DNA from: Lacinutrix neustonica
GTDB taxonomy: Bacteria > Bacteroidota > Bacteroidia > Flavobacteriales > Flavobacteriaceae
Assembly (NCBI RefSeq): GCF_026625145.1
Contig: NZ_CP113088.1
Location: 2,459,501-2,523,500 of the forward strand
Direction: 5' to 3'
DNA: 64,000 nt
Shown here: positions 52,641-63,860 of the stretch, piece by piece
Layout of the letters: each line of letters opens with the position of its first letter
How positions within the stretch are numbered: the first letter of the stretch is position 1
Position numbers and translations under genes: made by a program
Notes under the pieces: generated by a model
What the model saw: only the letters and a program-made list of their open reading frames with translations
Told to the model about the DNA's origin: nothing
Database searches by the model: none

Positions 52641-55600
52641 ATGAAAAAATTACTAGTCTTAGCCTTCCTTTTACTCGTTGGTGTGGTTCAAGCGCAATAC
52701 AATCAAAATGCGCCTTGGATGGAAACTATAAATGTTGAAGCCGGAAAAAACACAAATAATCCTGTTACATTTCAAGAAGTTGTAGACGTTTTTAATGCCT
52801 ACTGGAAAAACAAAAATCCAAAGGTGAAAGGGAGTGGTTATAAACCGTTTAAACGTTGGGAGGCCTATTGGGCGAATTTTGTTAAGGACGATGGCACCTT
52901 ACCTACAAATGAAGAATTATGGAATACTTACTTAAGTACTAAAAAAAATGCGACGAATACAAGTGGCAGGACAGATTTTAGTGACTGGCAACCGGTTGGA
53001 CCTTTTACCCATTCAAATACAGGGTCCTGGTCTTCTGGTCAAGGACGCATAAATGTCGTGGTTAAAGATGCCGTACTTGCTAATACCTATTATGCAGGAG
53101 CTCCAGCAGGCGGTTTTTGGCGATCAACAGATGGTGGCATGTCGTGGGAAACGACTACGGATGATTTACCTCAAATTGGGGTGTCCGGTATTGCTGTAGA
53201 TTACGGAAATCCTGGAACCATATACATTGCTACTGGTGATGATGACGGTGGTGATTCGTATAGCGTAGGGGTGATGAAATCTATAGATGGGGGTTCAACA
53301 TGGAACCCTACGGGGTTAAATGCCGGGAACTCACCTTATTATATGAATGACATTTATATTAATCCGAATGACTCTAATATGCTTTGGGTGGCTACAGATT
53401 CGGGATTTATAAATCTATAGACGCGGGCGTAACTTGGAGTAATACCAATGGAACCCAAGGGGAGAACATGCGAGATATTAAACTCAAACCAGGAGATGTG
53501 AATACCATTTATGCGGTGAGTAGTAATCGTTTTTGGAAATCGACAGATGCTGGAGAGAATTATACCGAGTATAACACCACAGCTTCACGGTTTACCAACG
53601 GCGAGCATTTCAAGATTAGTCATAGATGTAACGCCAATAAATCCGGATGTTGTCTATGTATTGGCTTCAGATGGGGGTAGAGATTTTAAAGGGGTATATA
53701 AATCTGTAGATTCGGAAATTCCTTTGCAACGGTAGCTAATATGGCTACTGTGGGAGATATTTTTGAATCTGGACAAAGTTATTACGATATGGCATTCGCT
53801 GTGTCTGACACAGACGAAAATGAAATTTATACAGGGGTATTAAATGTCCGGAAAGGTGTTGTAAGTACAACAACCAACCAAGCGAGTTTTACTAAAATTA
53901 ATAATTGGAGTTCCCCTGCTAGTTCCACCTATACACATGCCGATATTCATTTTATGCGTTTCTACGAAGGGGAATTACTAGTCGGTTCTGATGGCGGTTT
54001 TTATAAGTCGGATAATGCGGCAGTTAGTTTTTCCGATTTTACTGGAGGCATGCAAATTGGACAATTTTATCGCATTGCAGTCTCAAAGCAATCTTCAGAC
54101 AAGCTTATGGGAGGCTTACAAGATAATGGAGGTCATGCCTATAGTAATAATACTTGGCAAAATTATTATGGTGCTGATGGCATGGATACGGCAATAGATC
54201 CAAATAATTCTAACAACTATTATGGTTTTATACAGTTTGGAGGTGGTTTGTATCTTTCTAATTCTTCCGGTGCTAGTGCAAATGGAAGTATTGGAGCGCC
54301 GGATGCTGAAACGAATGATGCCACGAATGACAGTGGTGGAAATTGGATTACACCGTTAGTAATGAATAGTGATGGTGAATTATACGCGGGGTATTCCAGC
54401 TTGTATAAACTTGAAAACAATTCTTGGACACAGATATCTCCAAATTTTGGTAATAATTTTAATATTGATGTTTTGGAAATAGATGAGAGTAATACAAATA
54501 CTATTTTTATTGCATTGAATTCAAGTCTAAGAAAAAGTACAGATCGAGGGATTACATTTAATGTAATAGAAACCTTTTCCGTAAATATTACCTCTATTGA
54601 AGTCAATACCCAAGATAGTAATATTGTTTATGTCACAACTTCGGAACAAATGGTCAAGTGTACCAATCGAATGATGGTGGTCAAAACTTTACCAATATTT
54701 CATCAGGGTTACCATCGGTTACTAAAAACTCACTCAAGCATCAGAATTTACACGCTAAGAACCCATTATATTTAGGGACGAGTTTAGGGGTGTATCGCTA
54801 TGATGACGATACATTACTTTGGGAACCGTTTAATAATGGAATGCCAAATGTCTCGGTTAGAGATATAGAGCTTAACGTTTTCGACAATAAAATAACAGCG
54901 GCCACATATGGTAGAGGCATCTCGGCAATCTGTAATGCAAACCACATTGGCGCCAACGGATGTTAAATTGGTTTCAGTGTCAGGTATAAGTGATTCCATA
55001 GAATGTAATGCTGTGGTAACACCCCAAGTTGAAATTAAAAACAATGGTGTATCAACAATTACTAGTGTTGATTTTATTTATTTTGTTGATGGAGTAGACA
55101 CTAATTACAATTGGACAGGAAACCTCGTTTCAGAAGCTTCAACGTTTGTGTCGTTGCCACAATTTTCATTGTCTAAAGGATTACATACATTTACAGCAGT
55201 AGCAAACACTACGAATGATGCTTTTGCTTCAAATAACAATTCAGAAGATAAAATAATCCTTGCGAACGCGCCCGGGACGACGGACGTTATCAATACTTTT
55301 GAGACTGTTAATGAAATGCTTTTAGTTTTTGACGAGGGTTCGTCTACCAAGTACTGGACCCGCGGGATTCCTGCTGGAAATGTGTTAAACGACACAGAAA
55401 ATCCTTCAAACCAAGTGTACGGAACAAATTTAGAAGGGCAATATAGCCATAATACCAAAAGTTATTTAGTAAGTGAGTGCTATGATTTAACTACTATTTC
55501 AAATCCGAGAAATAAGTTTTGATATGGCATTTCAATTAGAAGAGGATTGGGATTTGGTTTACATGGAATACTCCATCAATGAAGGCCAGTCGTGGCAGGT

Positions 55601-56102
55601 TTTAGGGACAGCTACAGATTTGAATTGGTATAATAGTGATACCGTACCAGGATCCAATTGTTTAAATTGTCCAGGAGCCCAATGGACAGGTGAGGTATCT
55701 ACCTTAACGCCATACCGGTATAATTTATCGGCATTTGCGACAGAGAGCAACATGATGTTTCGATTTGTTTTCCATTCGGATCAAGCCGTAGCACAAGAAG
55801 GTGTTATTGTAGACAATTTAGTGATTGCAGGAAATGTTTTAGGTGTTGATGAATTTGCCACTAGTAATTTCTCAATTTTTCCTAATCCGTCTAAAGGAGT
55901 GTTCAACATTAAAACAGAAACGAATGAGGCTTTCGATATAGAAATCTATGACGTTTCAGGAAAAATAATTCTTAAGCACACTAACGTTACTCCAAATAAC
56001 AAACAGTATGCATTGAATATGGCAGATTATTCTGCTGGCATGTATTTTCTTAGTATTTCGAAAGGACATAGTAAACTCACTAAAAAATTAATATTGGATT
56101 AA
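52641..56102 (+). CDS. T9SS-secreted BNR/sortilin-like repeat protein (six lesions)
   Basis: 1153 residues after repair. A signal peptide (LVLAFLLLVGVVQAQ) precedes a long beta-propeller region with many BNR/sortilin-like repeats (GGFWRSTDGGMSWE, GVMKSIDGGSTWN, RKSTDRGITF). The C-terminal 80 residues (FSIFPNPSKGVFNI...YSAGMYFLSISKG...KLILD) are a T9SS type A sorting domain, cleaved as the protein is exported through the type 9 system. Lesions are TCGG at 53400, TCACGG at 53585, TCGG at 53712, TCGG at 54641, TCTCGG at 54920 (TCTGG restores TYGRGIW) and CCGAGA at 55505. Together they cancel to give one frame. Confidence 0.9.
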
Positions 56103-56121
56103 CTATAAGTAAATTCAAAAC

Positions 56122-56153
56122 AAAAGCGCATTCATAGATTTGAATGCGCTTTT
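56122..56153 (+). terminator. Rho-independent terminator
   Basis: Stem AAAAGCGCATTCA at 56122-56134 pairs with TGAATGCGCTTTT at 56141-56153 across a 6-base loop, followed by more T. It ends the T9SS gene transcript and works in either direction. Confidence 0.88.
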
Positions 56154-56229
56154 TTTGTTAAAGTTATTTTAAGATAGAAATATCTCTGTAACTTACAGGC
56201 TTAAAACCAATAAAATAAAACCAAAAGTA

Positions 56230-58331
56230 ATGAGAACAAATTTTAGTAAATGGTCTTTTTTATGCGCTTTAGCATTAGTTAGTACCTTAGCTTGTAAAGA
56301 AAAAGAAGAAGAAAAAAAGGAGATGGTCATGATTGAAGAAGTCCCAGGTATTAACGTGGATTTTATGAATCCGGAAATAAAACCTAACGAAGACTTTTTT
56401 GGATATGTTAATGGAAGATGGTTGGAAAACAACGAAATTCCGAGACGATAGAACCAGTTGGGGAAGCTTTGCAGAGTTAAGAGAGAAGACAGACAACGAT
56501 GCTTTAGCGATTTTAAAAGCCGCGATGAATACTAATAAAGACATGGAAACTATTTCGGTTATTCCAGGATCGGATCAGGAAAAGGCGGTTCATTATTATC
56601 AAACAATAATGGATACTGTTGGTCGCGACGCACAAGGGATAAAACCCCTAAAACCCTACTTAACTCAAATTGAAGCGATAAAGAATAGTAGTGATTTACA
56701 AGCTTATATGATTGAAATGGAGCCTAAAGGCGGTGGTGGATTATATGGTTTTGGTGTGGGTGCAGATCCAAAGGATAGCAATCGTAATGTGGCCTATGTT
56801 GGTGGAGGTAGTTTAGGTTTACCGAGACCGTGATTATTATGTTAAAGACGATGCAGACTCCAAAGAAAAAAGAGCTAAATATGTCACACATATTACTAGA
56901 ATGTTACAGTATTTGGGTGACAGTGAAACTCGAGCAGCAGAAGAAGCGCAACAAATTTTGGCTTTCGAAACACGTTTAGCAGAAGCAAAAATGGACAAAG
57001 TTGAACGTCGGAACCCGGACAATAGGTACAACCCAAGATCTATAGACGATTTACAAAAAATGGTACCAGCAGTAGATTGGAAAAACTTCTTTAATGGAAT
57101 TGGAGTTAAAACAATAGATACGGTGATTGTTGGTGATTTAGGCTACTTTAAGCGCTTACAAGAAGTGTTATCAGAAAAAAATGTTGATGACTGGAAGGCT
57201 TATTTGCGTTGGAACGCGTTTAATGGTGCTGCAGGACTATTAACAACAGAATTAGACAATGCGAACTGGGATTTCTATGATAAAGAATTAAATGGTGCTA
57301 AAAAACAACGCGCCGGAGACGAACGTGCTCTAGGGAGTTTGAATGGTACTATTGGTGAAGCTTTAGGTAAGTTATATGTGGATAGAAAATTTCCGCCGGA
57401 AGCAAAAGTGAAAGCCGAAAAAATGATCAAAAATGTCATTTTAGCATTTGAGGCTAGGATTAATAAGCTCGATTGGATGAGCGAAGCAACAAAAAATAAA
57501 GCCATCGAAAAATTAAGAGCGACGACAATAAAAATCGCCTACCCAGATCAATGGAAAGATTATTCGGATTTGGAAATTAAAAGTGTAGAAGATGGTGGTT
57601 CATACCTTCAAAACTCATTAAATACAACGGCTTGGAATTTTAAAAAGGATCTGGACAAACTAGGTAAGCCGGTAGATAAGACAGAATGGTTTATGGCACC
57701 TCAAGTGGTGAATGCTTATTTTAATCCTGCATTCAATGAGATTGTATTTCCTGCAGCTATTTTACAGCCTCCTTTTTATAATTATACGGCAGATGATGCT
57801 GTAAATTATGGGGGTATTGGAGCCGTAATTGGTCATGAAATTTCTCATAGTTTTGATGATTACGGGGCCAAGTATGATAAAGATGGAAACCTTAATAATT
57901 GGTGGACCGATGAAGATAAAAAACAATTTGAAGATTTAGGACTAGCATTGGCAGACCAATATTCTGCAATAGAAGTATTGCCGGAGGTTAATATTAATGG
58001 GAAATTCACTTTAGGAGAAAATATTGGTGATTTAGGGGGTGTTTTAGCCGCTTATGACGCATTGCAGATGAGTTTTAAAGAAAATGGTAGGCCGTAACTT
58101 ATAGATGGTTTTACTCCGGAGCAACGTTTCTTTATGAGTTGGGCTACGGTGTGGCGAATAAAAATGCGGGATGACGCTTTAAAAACAAGAATTAAAACAG
58201 ATCCACATTCGCCAGGAATGAATAGAGCGGTTCAACCACTTTTAAATGTAGATGCGTTTTATGAAGCCTTCGATATTAAGGAAGGGGATAACATGTACAT
58301 TGCTCCGGAAAACCGGGTAAGAATATGGTAA
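56230..58331 (+). CDS. M13 (neprilysin-family) metallopeptidase lipoprotein (three lesions)
   Basis: 699 residues after repair. A lipoprotein signal (ALVSTLACKEKE, lipid Cys near 22) is followed by the M13 fold: NFFGYVNGRWLENNEIP-type start, AVIGHEISHSFDDYGAKYDKDGNLNNWW near residue 534 (HExxH zinc site) and GENIGDLGGVLAAYDAL near 595 with the third ligand Glu and the Asp. TWRIKMRDDALKTRIKTDPHSPG closes the domain. Lesions are CCGAGA at 56440 (CCAGA gives NEIPDDRTSWGSF), CCGAGA at 56822 (gives LGLPDRDYYVKDD) and CCGTA at 58092, which makes a stop (gives NGRPELIDGFTPEQ). M13 peptidases cut peptides; the native target is unknown. Confidence 0.92.
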
Positions 58332-58357
58332 TAGAACTATTATAGTATAAACAAAAA

Positions 58358-58380
58358 ATGCTTCCTGTACCAGGAAGCAT
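58358..58380. terminator. Bidirectional terminator between convergent genes
   Basis: A 10-bp stem ATGCTTCCTG/CAGGAAGCAT (58358-58367 with 58371-58380), a 3-base TAC loop, and A-rich then T-rich flanks. It serves both the M13 peptidase on the plus strand and the TPR protein on the minus strand. Confidence 0.9.
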
Positions 58381-58403
58381 TTTTTATTTATTGAGTACTG
58401 GAA

Positions 58404-59103
58404 TTAATTTTTTGTTTTTTTCGGAGTTTTTTGTGCAATTAATGCGTTTTTTGTAACAGTGGCCATATTAAATTTGGGCTCAATGGCTAAAGCCTTATCT
58501 AAGATGAGTATTGCTGCATCAATATTTGTGGTCTTATTTTCATTGAACTTCAACAAGGCATCCGAGATAAAGGAAGGCGGCTTTTAAAGGCACTTGATAG
58601 GGTTGTTGTGTTTCGTAGAATGCCTTTCCCTGTTTTTCAGTGGCGTTATCTAAACCAAAAGCGATATACTGCTTGGCTTCCACTAATTTATTGAGTTGCA
58701 AGAAGATTTCTGCAATTTCGTATGCGACTACAGGGTTTTTTGTTTTATTGTAAATGGTTTGATAAAACGGCAGTGCCAGTTCTATCTGTTCTAACGATTT
58801 TAAAGCGACTGCTTTAACTTCTAAAGCAATGTCTGAGTCGTTCACTTTTTGCTCAAACCCAATGGTATTTAATGCCTGATTGAATTGTCCTTCGTTTAAA
58901 TAAATATAAGCTAAGGTGTCTTTTTCGGCTTCTAAAGGCTTTAAAATATTGAGATGAGTTATCGCGTTAATAACACCTTGAGTGTCCCCTTGCGTTCTCA
59001 TTTGCTTGTAATAGGCTTCGAAATGTTTCACTAATTCAGTGTTACTTTGAGCCGAAACGCCCATGCTAAAAGTTAAAGCGCATACATAAAGGATATTTTT
59101 CAT
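58404..59103 (-). CDS. Secreted TPR-repeat protein (one lesion)
   Basis: 232 residues after repair of CCGAGA at 58562-58567; TCTGG on the coding strand gives AAFLYLDALLKFNENKT and extends the tail by about 50 residues to a stop at 58404. A signal peptide (NILYVCALTFSMGVSAQ) precedes helical repeats (NTIGFEQKVN, ALPFYQTIYNKTKNPVVAYEIAEIFLQLNKLVEAKQYI) typical of tetratricopeptide domains. Such proteins act as scaffolds and no partner is evident. I chose the ATG at 59103 since it opens the signal peptide. Confidence 0.75.
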
Positions 59104-59246
59104 TTTTAAAATTTTAAGTATGTCAAAACTATAAAAATTATCCACGTATTATCTTAAAACAATGCTAATAAACGTGTTGCTAGTTTATTTTTAGGATAAC
59201 TCATTAAAAATAAGTAACTTTATTATCACTCTTAAAACATCAAATT

Positions 59247-59718
59247 ATGGGCATAAAAAGTTTTCAAGGTGCACGAAAGGTGACACAGCAGCAAAATACA
59301 ACGCAAGCGAACTTTAAAGTGTGTGATTTTATGTCTACTGATTTAATTACGTTTAAAGCTAATCAATCGGTGGAAGATGTTATCGATATATTAATTAGAT
59401 ACCGTATTTCTCGGAGGTCCAGTTGTTAACGACAAAAATGAATTGATAGGTATTATTTCTGAAGGGGATTGTATCAAACAAATTAGTGATAGTCGGTACT
59501 ACAACATGCCATTAGATGATAATACGATTAAAAAGCATATGGTTACTAATGTTGAAACGATTGATGGTAATCTTAATGTGTTTGATGCGGCTAAGCAGTT
59601 TTTAGAATCTAAACGCAGACGTTTTCCTATTGTTAAAGACGGGAAATTGATTGGTCAAATCAGTCAAAAAGACATCCTTATAGCAGCCATGCAGTTAAAG
59701 CAGCAACACTGGAAATAA
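59247..59718 (+). CDS. CBS-domain pair protein (one lesion)
   Basis: 156 residues after repair of TCTCGG at 59409-59414; TCTGG gives RYRISGGPVVNDKNELIGII. Two CBS domains: VCDFMSTDLITFKANQSVEDVIDIL near residue 26 and the second at KKHMVTNVETIDGNLNVFDAAKQFLESKRRRFPIVKDGKLIGQIS near 100. Tandem CBS modules bind adenine nucleotides. As a stand-alone protein it may regulate another protein, but none is apparent. The glycine pair at the lesion lies in a conserved turn of the first domain, so the break is probably not real. Confidence 0.88.
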
Positions 59719-59873
59719 TAGGCTGTTTTTATTGTCTCGGAGTTTTTGCTAATTGACACAAACAATGGTTTCAATGCTAAATAATCGTAAAGCAAATAAT
59801 ATTACTGCTGCTGTATAAACCCTTACTAGTTAATCAAGGATTAGTAAATGAGGTGTAGTTTGGTCTTATTCTA

Positions 59874-60223
59874 TTAAGATGCGCGCTTTACCAATGCAAA
59901 AAAGTCACCTTCCAAAGGCAAGTAGCCTTGATCGTATACAAAATAATAGATGGTGCCCGCTTTGGTAGTATAGATACTTGTAAAATAGTTGAAGTCGAAC
60001 CCTTGTGCCAACAATTTTGTTTTGGTCGTTTTTGTTTTTTGATCGGGATTCAGGCGTTCTAAAATACGCCAGTTTTTACGCAATCGGTTATTAATATTGC
60101 GGATGAGATTTTTACCGTCTTTATTAATTTTATTATTATGGGCATTTCTGCAGCCATCGCTACAGAATTTTTTATCTATTCGGCCAACAATTTTTTCACC
60201 ACATTCGGGCATGTTTTATCCAT
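59874..60223 (-). CDS. Zinc-ribbon protein of unknown function (one lesion)
   Basis: 116 residues after repair of TCGG at 60205-60208; CCAGA on the coding strand gives MDKTCPECGEKIVGRIDKKFC with a start at 60223. The four cysteines CPEC...CSDGC form a zinc ribbon of the DUF2116 type. The rest is basic and helical (LIRNINNRLRKNWRILERLNPD), then KLLAQGFDFNYFTSIYTTKAGTIYYFVYDQGYLPLEGDFF. This protein is common in Flavobacteriaceae, with unknown role. Without the repair the gene would start 12 bases later at a GTG/ATG and lose the first Cys pair. Confidence 0.72.
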
Positions 60224-60310
60224 ATATTAGAATTTTAATAGCGTTTCCAATGAAATGCAAGGGGTTTCCTTTATAAAAATAAATACGCTTAGACGCGTGA
60301 TAGCTCATTG

Positions 60311-60833
60311 TTATTCCTGAGTTTTGGCCAAAGGGCATTCTTGTTTGATATAGTTAAAGGTAACTTCTTCGCTTTTGCCGTTTTCTTCAATAACTACATA
60401 GATGTTTAGCTCGTTATCATTTATTTTTTCAAAAGTAAACTGATCAAAATACGCACGATTCCCTTCAATTTTTATCAATTTAGCATCTATGGTTTCGTCT
60501 TTTTGTTCCCAACCTCTAAAGTCTTTTCCAAAATGTTTTAGTTGAAAGATGAGTGTGTTGTTTATTTCTCTTATGCCACCGACCTCGTAAAACACAACGT
60601 CTTCATCTTTTACTAATTTAAAAGAAAACAGCATGGATTTTCCGGAGGGTGGCCCCCATATTTCTTCAGTGACTCCTCCAAAAGCCTCACCTTTCCAGTG
60701 ACCAGCAATCCAAGACACCTCACTTAATGTGGCTTGTGGACTGGTTGCATTTTCTCGGAAATTTTAGTGTATTGGTTTGTGCTTTACTGTTAAAGAAAAA
60801 GAGAAGCGTTAAAAAGATTAGTACTCGTTCCAT
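60311..60833 (-). CDS. DUF6265-like secreted protein (one lesion)
   Basis: 173 residues after repair of TCTCGG at 60753-60758; CCAGA on the coding strand gives LKFPENATSPQATLSEVSWIAGHWKGE. The repaired gene starts at 60833 with a signal peptide (MERVLIFLTLLFLFNSKAQ). The domain begins SWIAGHWKGEAFGGVTEEIWGPPSGKSMLFSFKLVK, the lipocalin-like pattern of the DUF6265 family, and continues with ALIFQLKHFGKDFRGWE-like strands. No function is established. Without repair only the second half is called, and the signal is lost. Confidence 0.75.
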
Positions 60834-60944
60834 TACGTTACATTGAAGTTGTGAACCTAATATACTAAACTTTTAAAGAATTTTGTAATGGTAAAAGTAA
60901 TTTAATTGAAGGTGATAGGTGGATGCTAAACAAAAAAAATCTAA

Positions 60945-61113
60945 CTAACAAGATAAAGTGTTTCTCCCAAGACAAGTCATCGTTTGTTAGTTAGATATGT
61001 TAAGCTATTAAATAGATCATAACTATTGACTAACAAGATAAAGTGTTTCTCCCAAGACAAGTTATCTTATGTTAGTTTGATATTTTAAGCTTTTAAATAG
61101 ATCATAACTTTTC
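60945..61113. repeat. 85-bp tandem direct repeat, two copies, in a 409-base gap
   Basis: Copy one starts at 60945 and copy two at 61030. The first 33 bases of each are identical and the rest differ at about nine places, near 90% identity. Each copy opens CTAACAAGATAAAG and contains CCCAAGACAAGT, and CTAACAA at the start can pair with TTGTTAG (copy one) or partly with ATGTTAG (copy two), giving a hairpin of about 46 bases. It lies between the DUF6265 gene (minus) and the response regulator (minus). No ORF covers it. Possible roles are an unknown RNA, a protein-binding site or a REP-like element. Confidence 0.7.
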
Positions 61114-61242
61114 AGATACAATCTGTAATATTTATGATTTTAATTAAGCGCAATTTACAGTATTGTATTGGAAGTGGAGTAAGGTTTGTCCTTAGGATGT
61201 GTAAGGGGAAACCCTTACAGTTTGTAAGGCAATCAGTTTGTC

Positions 61243-61908
61243 TTATACAAAACCTTTTTCAATAGCCATTTGGACTAGAATTTTGTCTTCTTCTTTAACG
61301 ATGCCAAAGAGTTCTTTTAACTGACGCTTTCTGCGTTCAATACCGCCAATAGACATAGGAATTTTATTGGGCATGTCTACCATCTTGGTGCCTTTAGATA
61401 ATTCAAAAAGTATTTGTCGGTCTATTTTATCTAAATTAAAGTTATTAGCAAACTGTTTACGTAACAATTGTAAAACCGTTTTACTATAATACGGTGGTTT
61501 ATCTAATACCGTCTCAATAGCATTGACTAATTCATTTGGCGTGATGTCATTTTTAATTATAAAGCCATCTGGATTGATACTTTTTAGAATGTTGTTTAAT
61601 CTATAATTATCATTATAGGTCGTGGCTACAATAATTTTAGATGTTGGAGAAACACGTCTTATTTCTAAACCCAAATCTTCACCGGACAGAAAGCGGTTGT
61701 CCTTAGATTTGGGGAGTTTTATATCTAAAAAAATGAGGTTGAAAGGTGTTTTTTTTGATAGTTCAAGGAGTGCTTTATCAATGGTATTTGCTTCAGAAAT
61801 TGAAAATTGAAAAGTGTCATCCTCCTGGGTTATTTTCGTCAGAGCACTTTTGTAGGCATCAGCAATTATTGGGTGATCATCTATTATAAGAATATTAATG
61901 GCTTTCAT
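61243..61908 (-). CDS. LuxR-type response regulator
   Basis: 221 residues. The receiver domain begins INILIIDDHPIIADAY (Asp10, Asp11), carries the phosphorylated Asp in IFLDIKLPKSKDN near 60, and VATTYND before the conserved lysine loop. The C-terminal domain (about 150-215), with ILFELSKGTKMVDMPNKIPMSIGGIERRKRQLKELFGI, resembles a LuxR-type HTH. It starts 14 bases inside the end of the sensor kinase, so the pair is translated together. Binding sites are unknown. The frame is intact. Confidence 0.88.
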   Translation of the reverse strand: MKAINILIIDDHPIIADAYKSALTKITQEDDTFQFSISEANTIDKALLELSKKTPFNLIFLDIKLPKSKDNRFLSGEDLGLEIRRVSPTSKIIVATTYNDNYRLNNILKSINPDGFIIKNDITPNELVNAIETVLDKPPYYSKTVLQLLRKQFANNFNLDKIDRQILFELSKGTKMVDMPNKIPMSIGGIERRKRQLKELFGIVKEEDKILVQMAIEKGFV

Positions 61909-63848
61909 GTGTTTTCGTCTTAAAAGGTATTAATATAGTTAATTTTGTTCCTTTAGCACGACTGGATTCAATAGAATATTTGCCGTTAAGCACTTCTACC
62001 CTTGAGGCAATATTAGACAGCCCAATGCCTTTATTGACTTTTTTACTTTTAAATCCAACCCCGTCATCTTGAATGGTACAATTAATAATACCGTTGTCAA
62101 AATTAATATAAATATGTACAGCATTAGCATGAGCATGTTTTGTAATATTTAAAAGAGATTCCTGGACAATGCGGTAAAAATTAATTTTAATCGTATCTGT
62201 GGTTTCATTTAAATAATTAGTAGCATTATTCTCTAGAATAAAGGTAAAGTTACTAATGTCACTTTGTGTTTTAATTAAGGTCTTTAGGAGTTCGGAATAT
62301 TCTTGTTTTTTTAATAAAACTTCATTTTTAAGGTCATGTGAAATGGTTCTAATTTCTTTTTCAATGTCTTGCAACTCATCAATATAAGAAAGGTGTTTCT
62401 TTTTCATTTCGGCGTCCCCTTGAATATTGAGAAATCCTAAACCCATGCGCGTACCAAATATTTTACCTAAAACACCATCGTGAAGCTCTTCAGAAATCCG
62501 GTTGCGCTCCTTTATTCTGCCCTCTTCTAATTTTGTTTGTTGGTTGAGCATGAGTTTGTAAATGTCTTCATTAGCCTGTTGTTGCTGGGCTTCAAGTATT
62601 AATTGTTTGTTTTTTGCACGTTGGAGCTTGAGAAAATACAGGAGCGATAGAATGGCGATAAACGCAAAAGCTGAAATTATGAGTATAGTGTTTTTAAGTG
62701 TTAGGCGTTTTGTTTTTTCTATATATTCATCTGTTTCAAAACGAATACGGGCAAAGGTGTTTTTTATTTGGCGCTCATTGGTTTCCAAATCATTGTTTAG
62801 TGCCAAGTATTTATTAAAGTGTAGGTTGGTATTGTTTTTGTCAATTTTTGAGAGAATCAGTAAAGAGGATAAAATGTCTCGAGTATTTTTAATACGGGTC
62901 GCTAGAGTATTGGCCTGTTTAGCGTAATCTATGGCGGTTGTTGTATCTTTTAAAGCAACATAATAATTTGCTAAATGCAGCTTGTTTACTATTATTCCGG
63001 AGTTATCTTCAATAGCTGTTCTTATCTTTAAGGCTTTTATAAGGTTGGATTTCACATTAGCGGTGTCCTTATTTATTAATTTAGTATGACCTAAATTATC
63101 TAAAACCATAGCATATAGTTTTTTGTTTTTGTAAAAAAGGCTGTCTGTCTGTAAAGCCAGTTCTAAAGCAGCGATAGCTTCGCTATAGCGTTCTTGTTTT
63201 TGATACGTTAACGCTAAATCATTTAAGGTGCCGCGACCTAAAGGTCTTTTTCTGATCGACTTTTTTTAAGTACTCTAAAGAAATGTTGTGAAAATTTATG
63301 GAGTTATCATAATCTTCTATATCCATATAAATGGAGCCTAACAAGTTATAACATCGGTATAGAGAGGTGTTTTTTTGTAAAGGTTTTAACTTTGTAATGG
63401 CCTGGAAGAGTTTTTCTTCACTTTCTCTATAATCGTTAAATCTACTTTGTATGAAGGCCATGTTATATAACATTTTACCTGTGTGGTAATGGTCATTTAC
63501 AGATTCATACGCTTTAAAGGATTTATAATAATAATAGTATGCCGAGTCGTAGATTTCATTTTCTGCATAATAATGTGCATAATTCCAGTCGGTTTCTGCA
63601 ATACCAGAGGTGTCTCTTAAACGCACGGAAGATTGGAGGGCTTTTTTGTTAGCCGTTTTAAAAAGCAAAGAGTCTCCTGATTTGAGGTGGTCATAAGCTG
63701 ATTTCAATAAAGCAGTATTGCTATTTTGTAATTTAGGACCTTTATCATTACAACTGAAACAAATCAATAACATTATAGCGATTAATAGGATATAGGTAAC
63801 AGACGATTGTATTTTAAAGTTCAAACAGATATGTGTTAAATTGGCCAT
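61895..63848 (-). CDS. TPR-type sensor histidine kinase (one A-run lesion)
   Basis: About 650 residues. It starts with a lipoprotein-like signal (YILLIAIMLLICFSCNDKG) and an array of tetratricopeptide repeats (about 60-370), then a membrane helix (ILIISAFAFIAILSLLYFL), a coiled coil, and the HisKA-3 motif RNRISEELHDGVLGKIFGTRMG with the phosphorylated His near 450. The ATPase region is CTIQDDGVGFKSKK and GIGLSNIASRVEVLNG. The frame breaks at about 63242-63250, in AAAAAG on the coding strand; removing one A gives KKVDQKRPLGRGTLNDLALTY. Unlike most breaks this one is not clearly at CCAGA. The ATG at 63857 is an alternative start. Confidence 0.82.
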
Positions 63849-63860
63849 AATAAACAAAAA

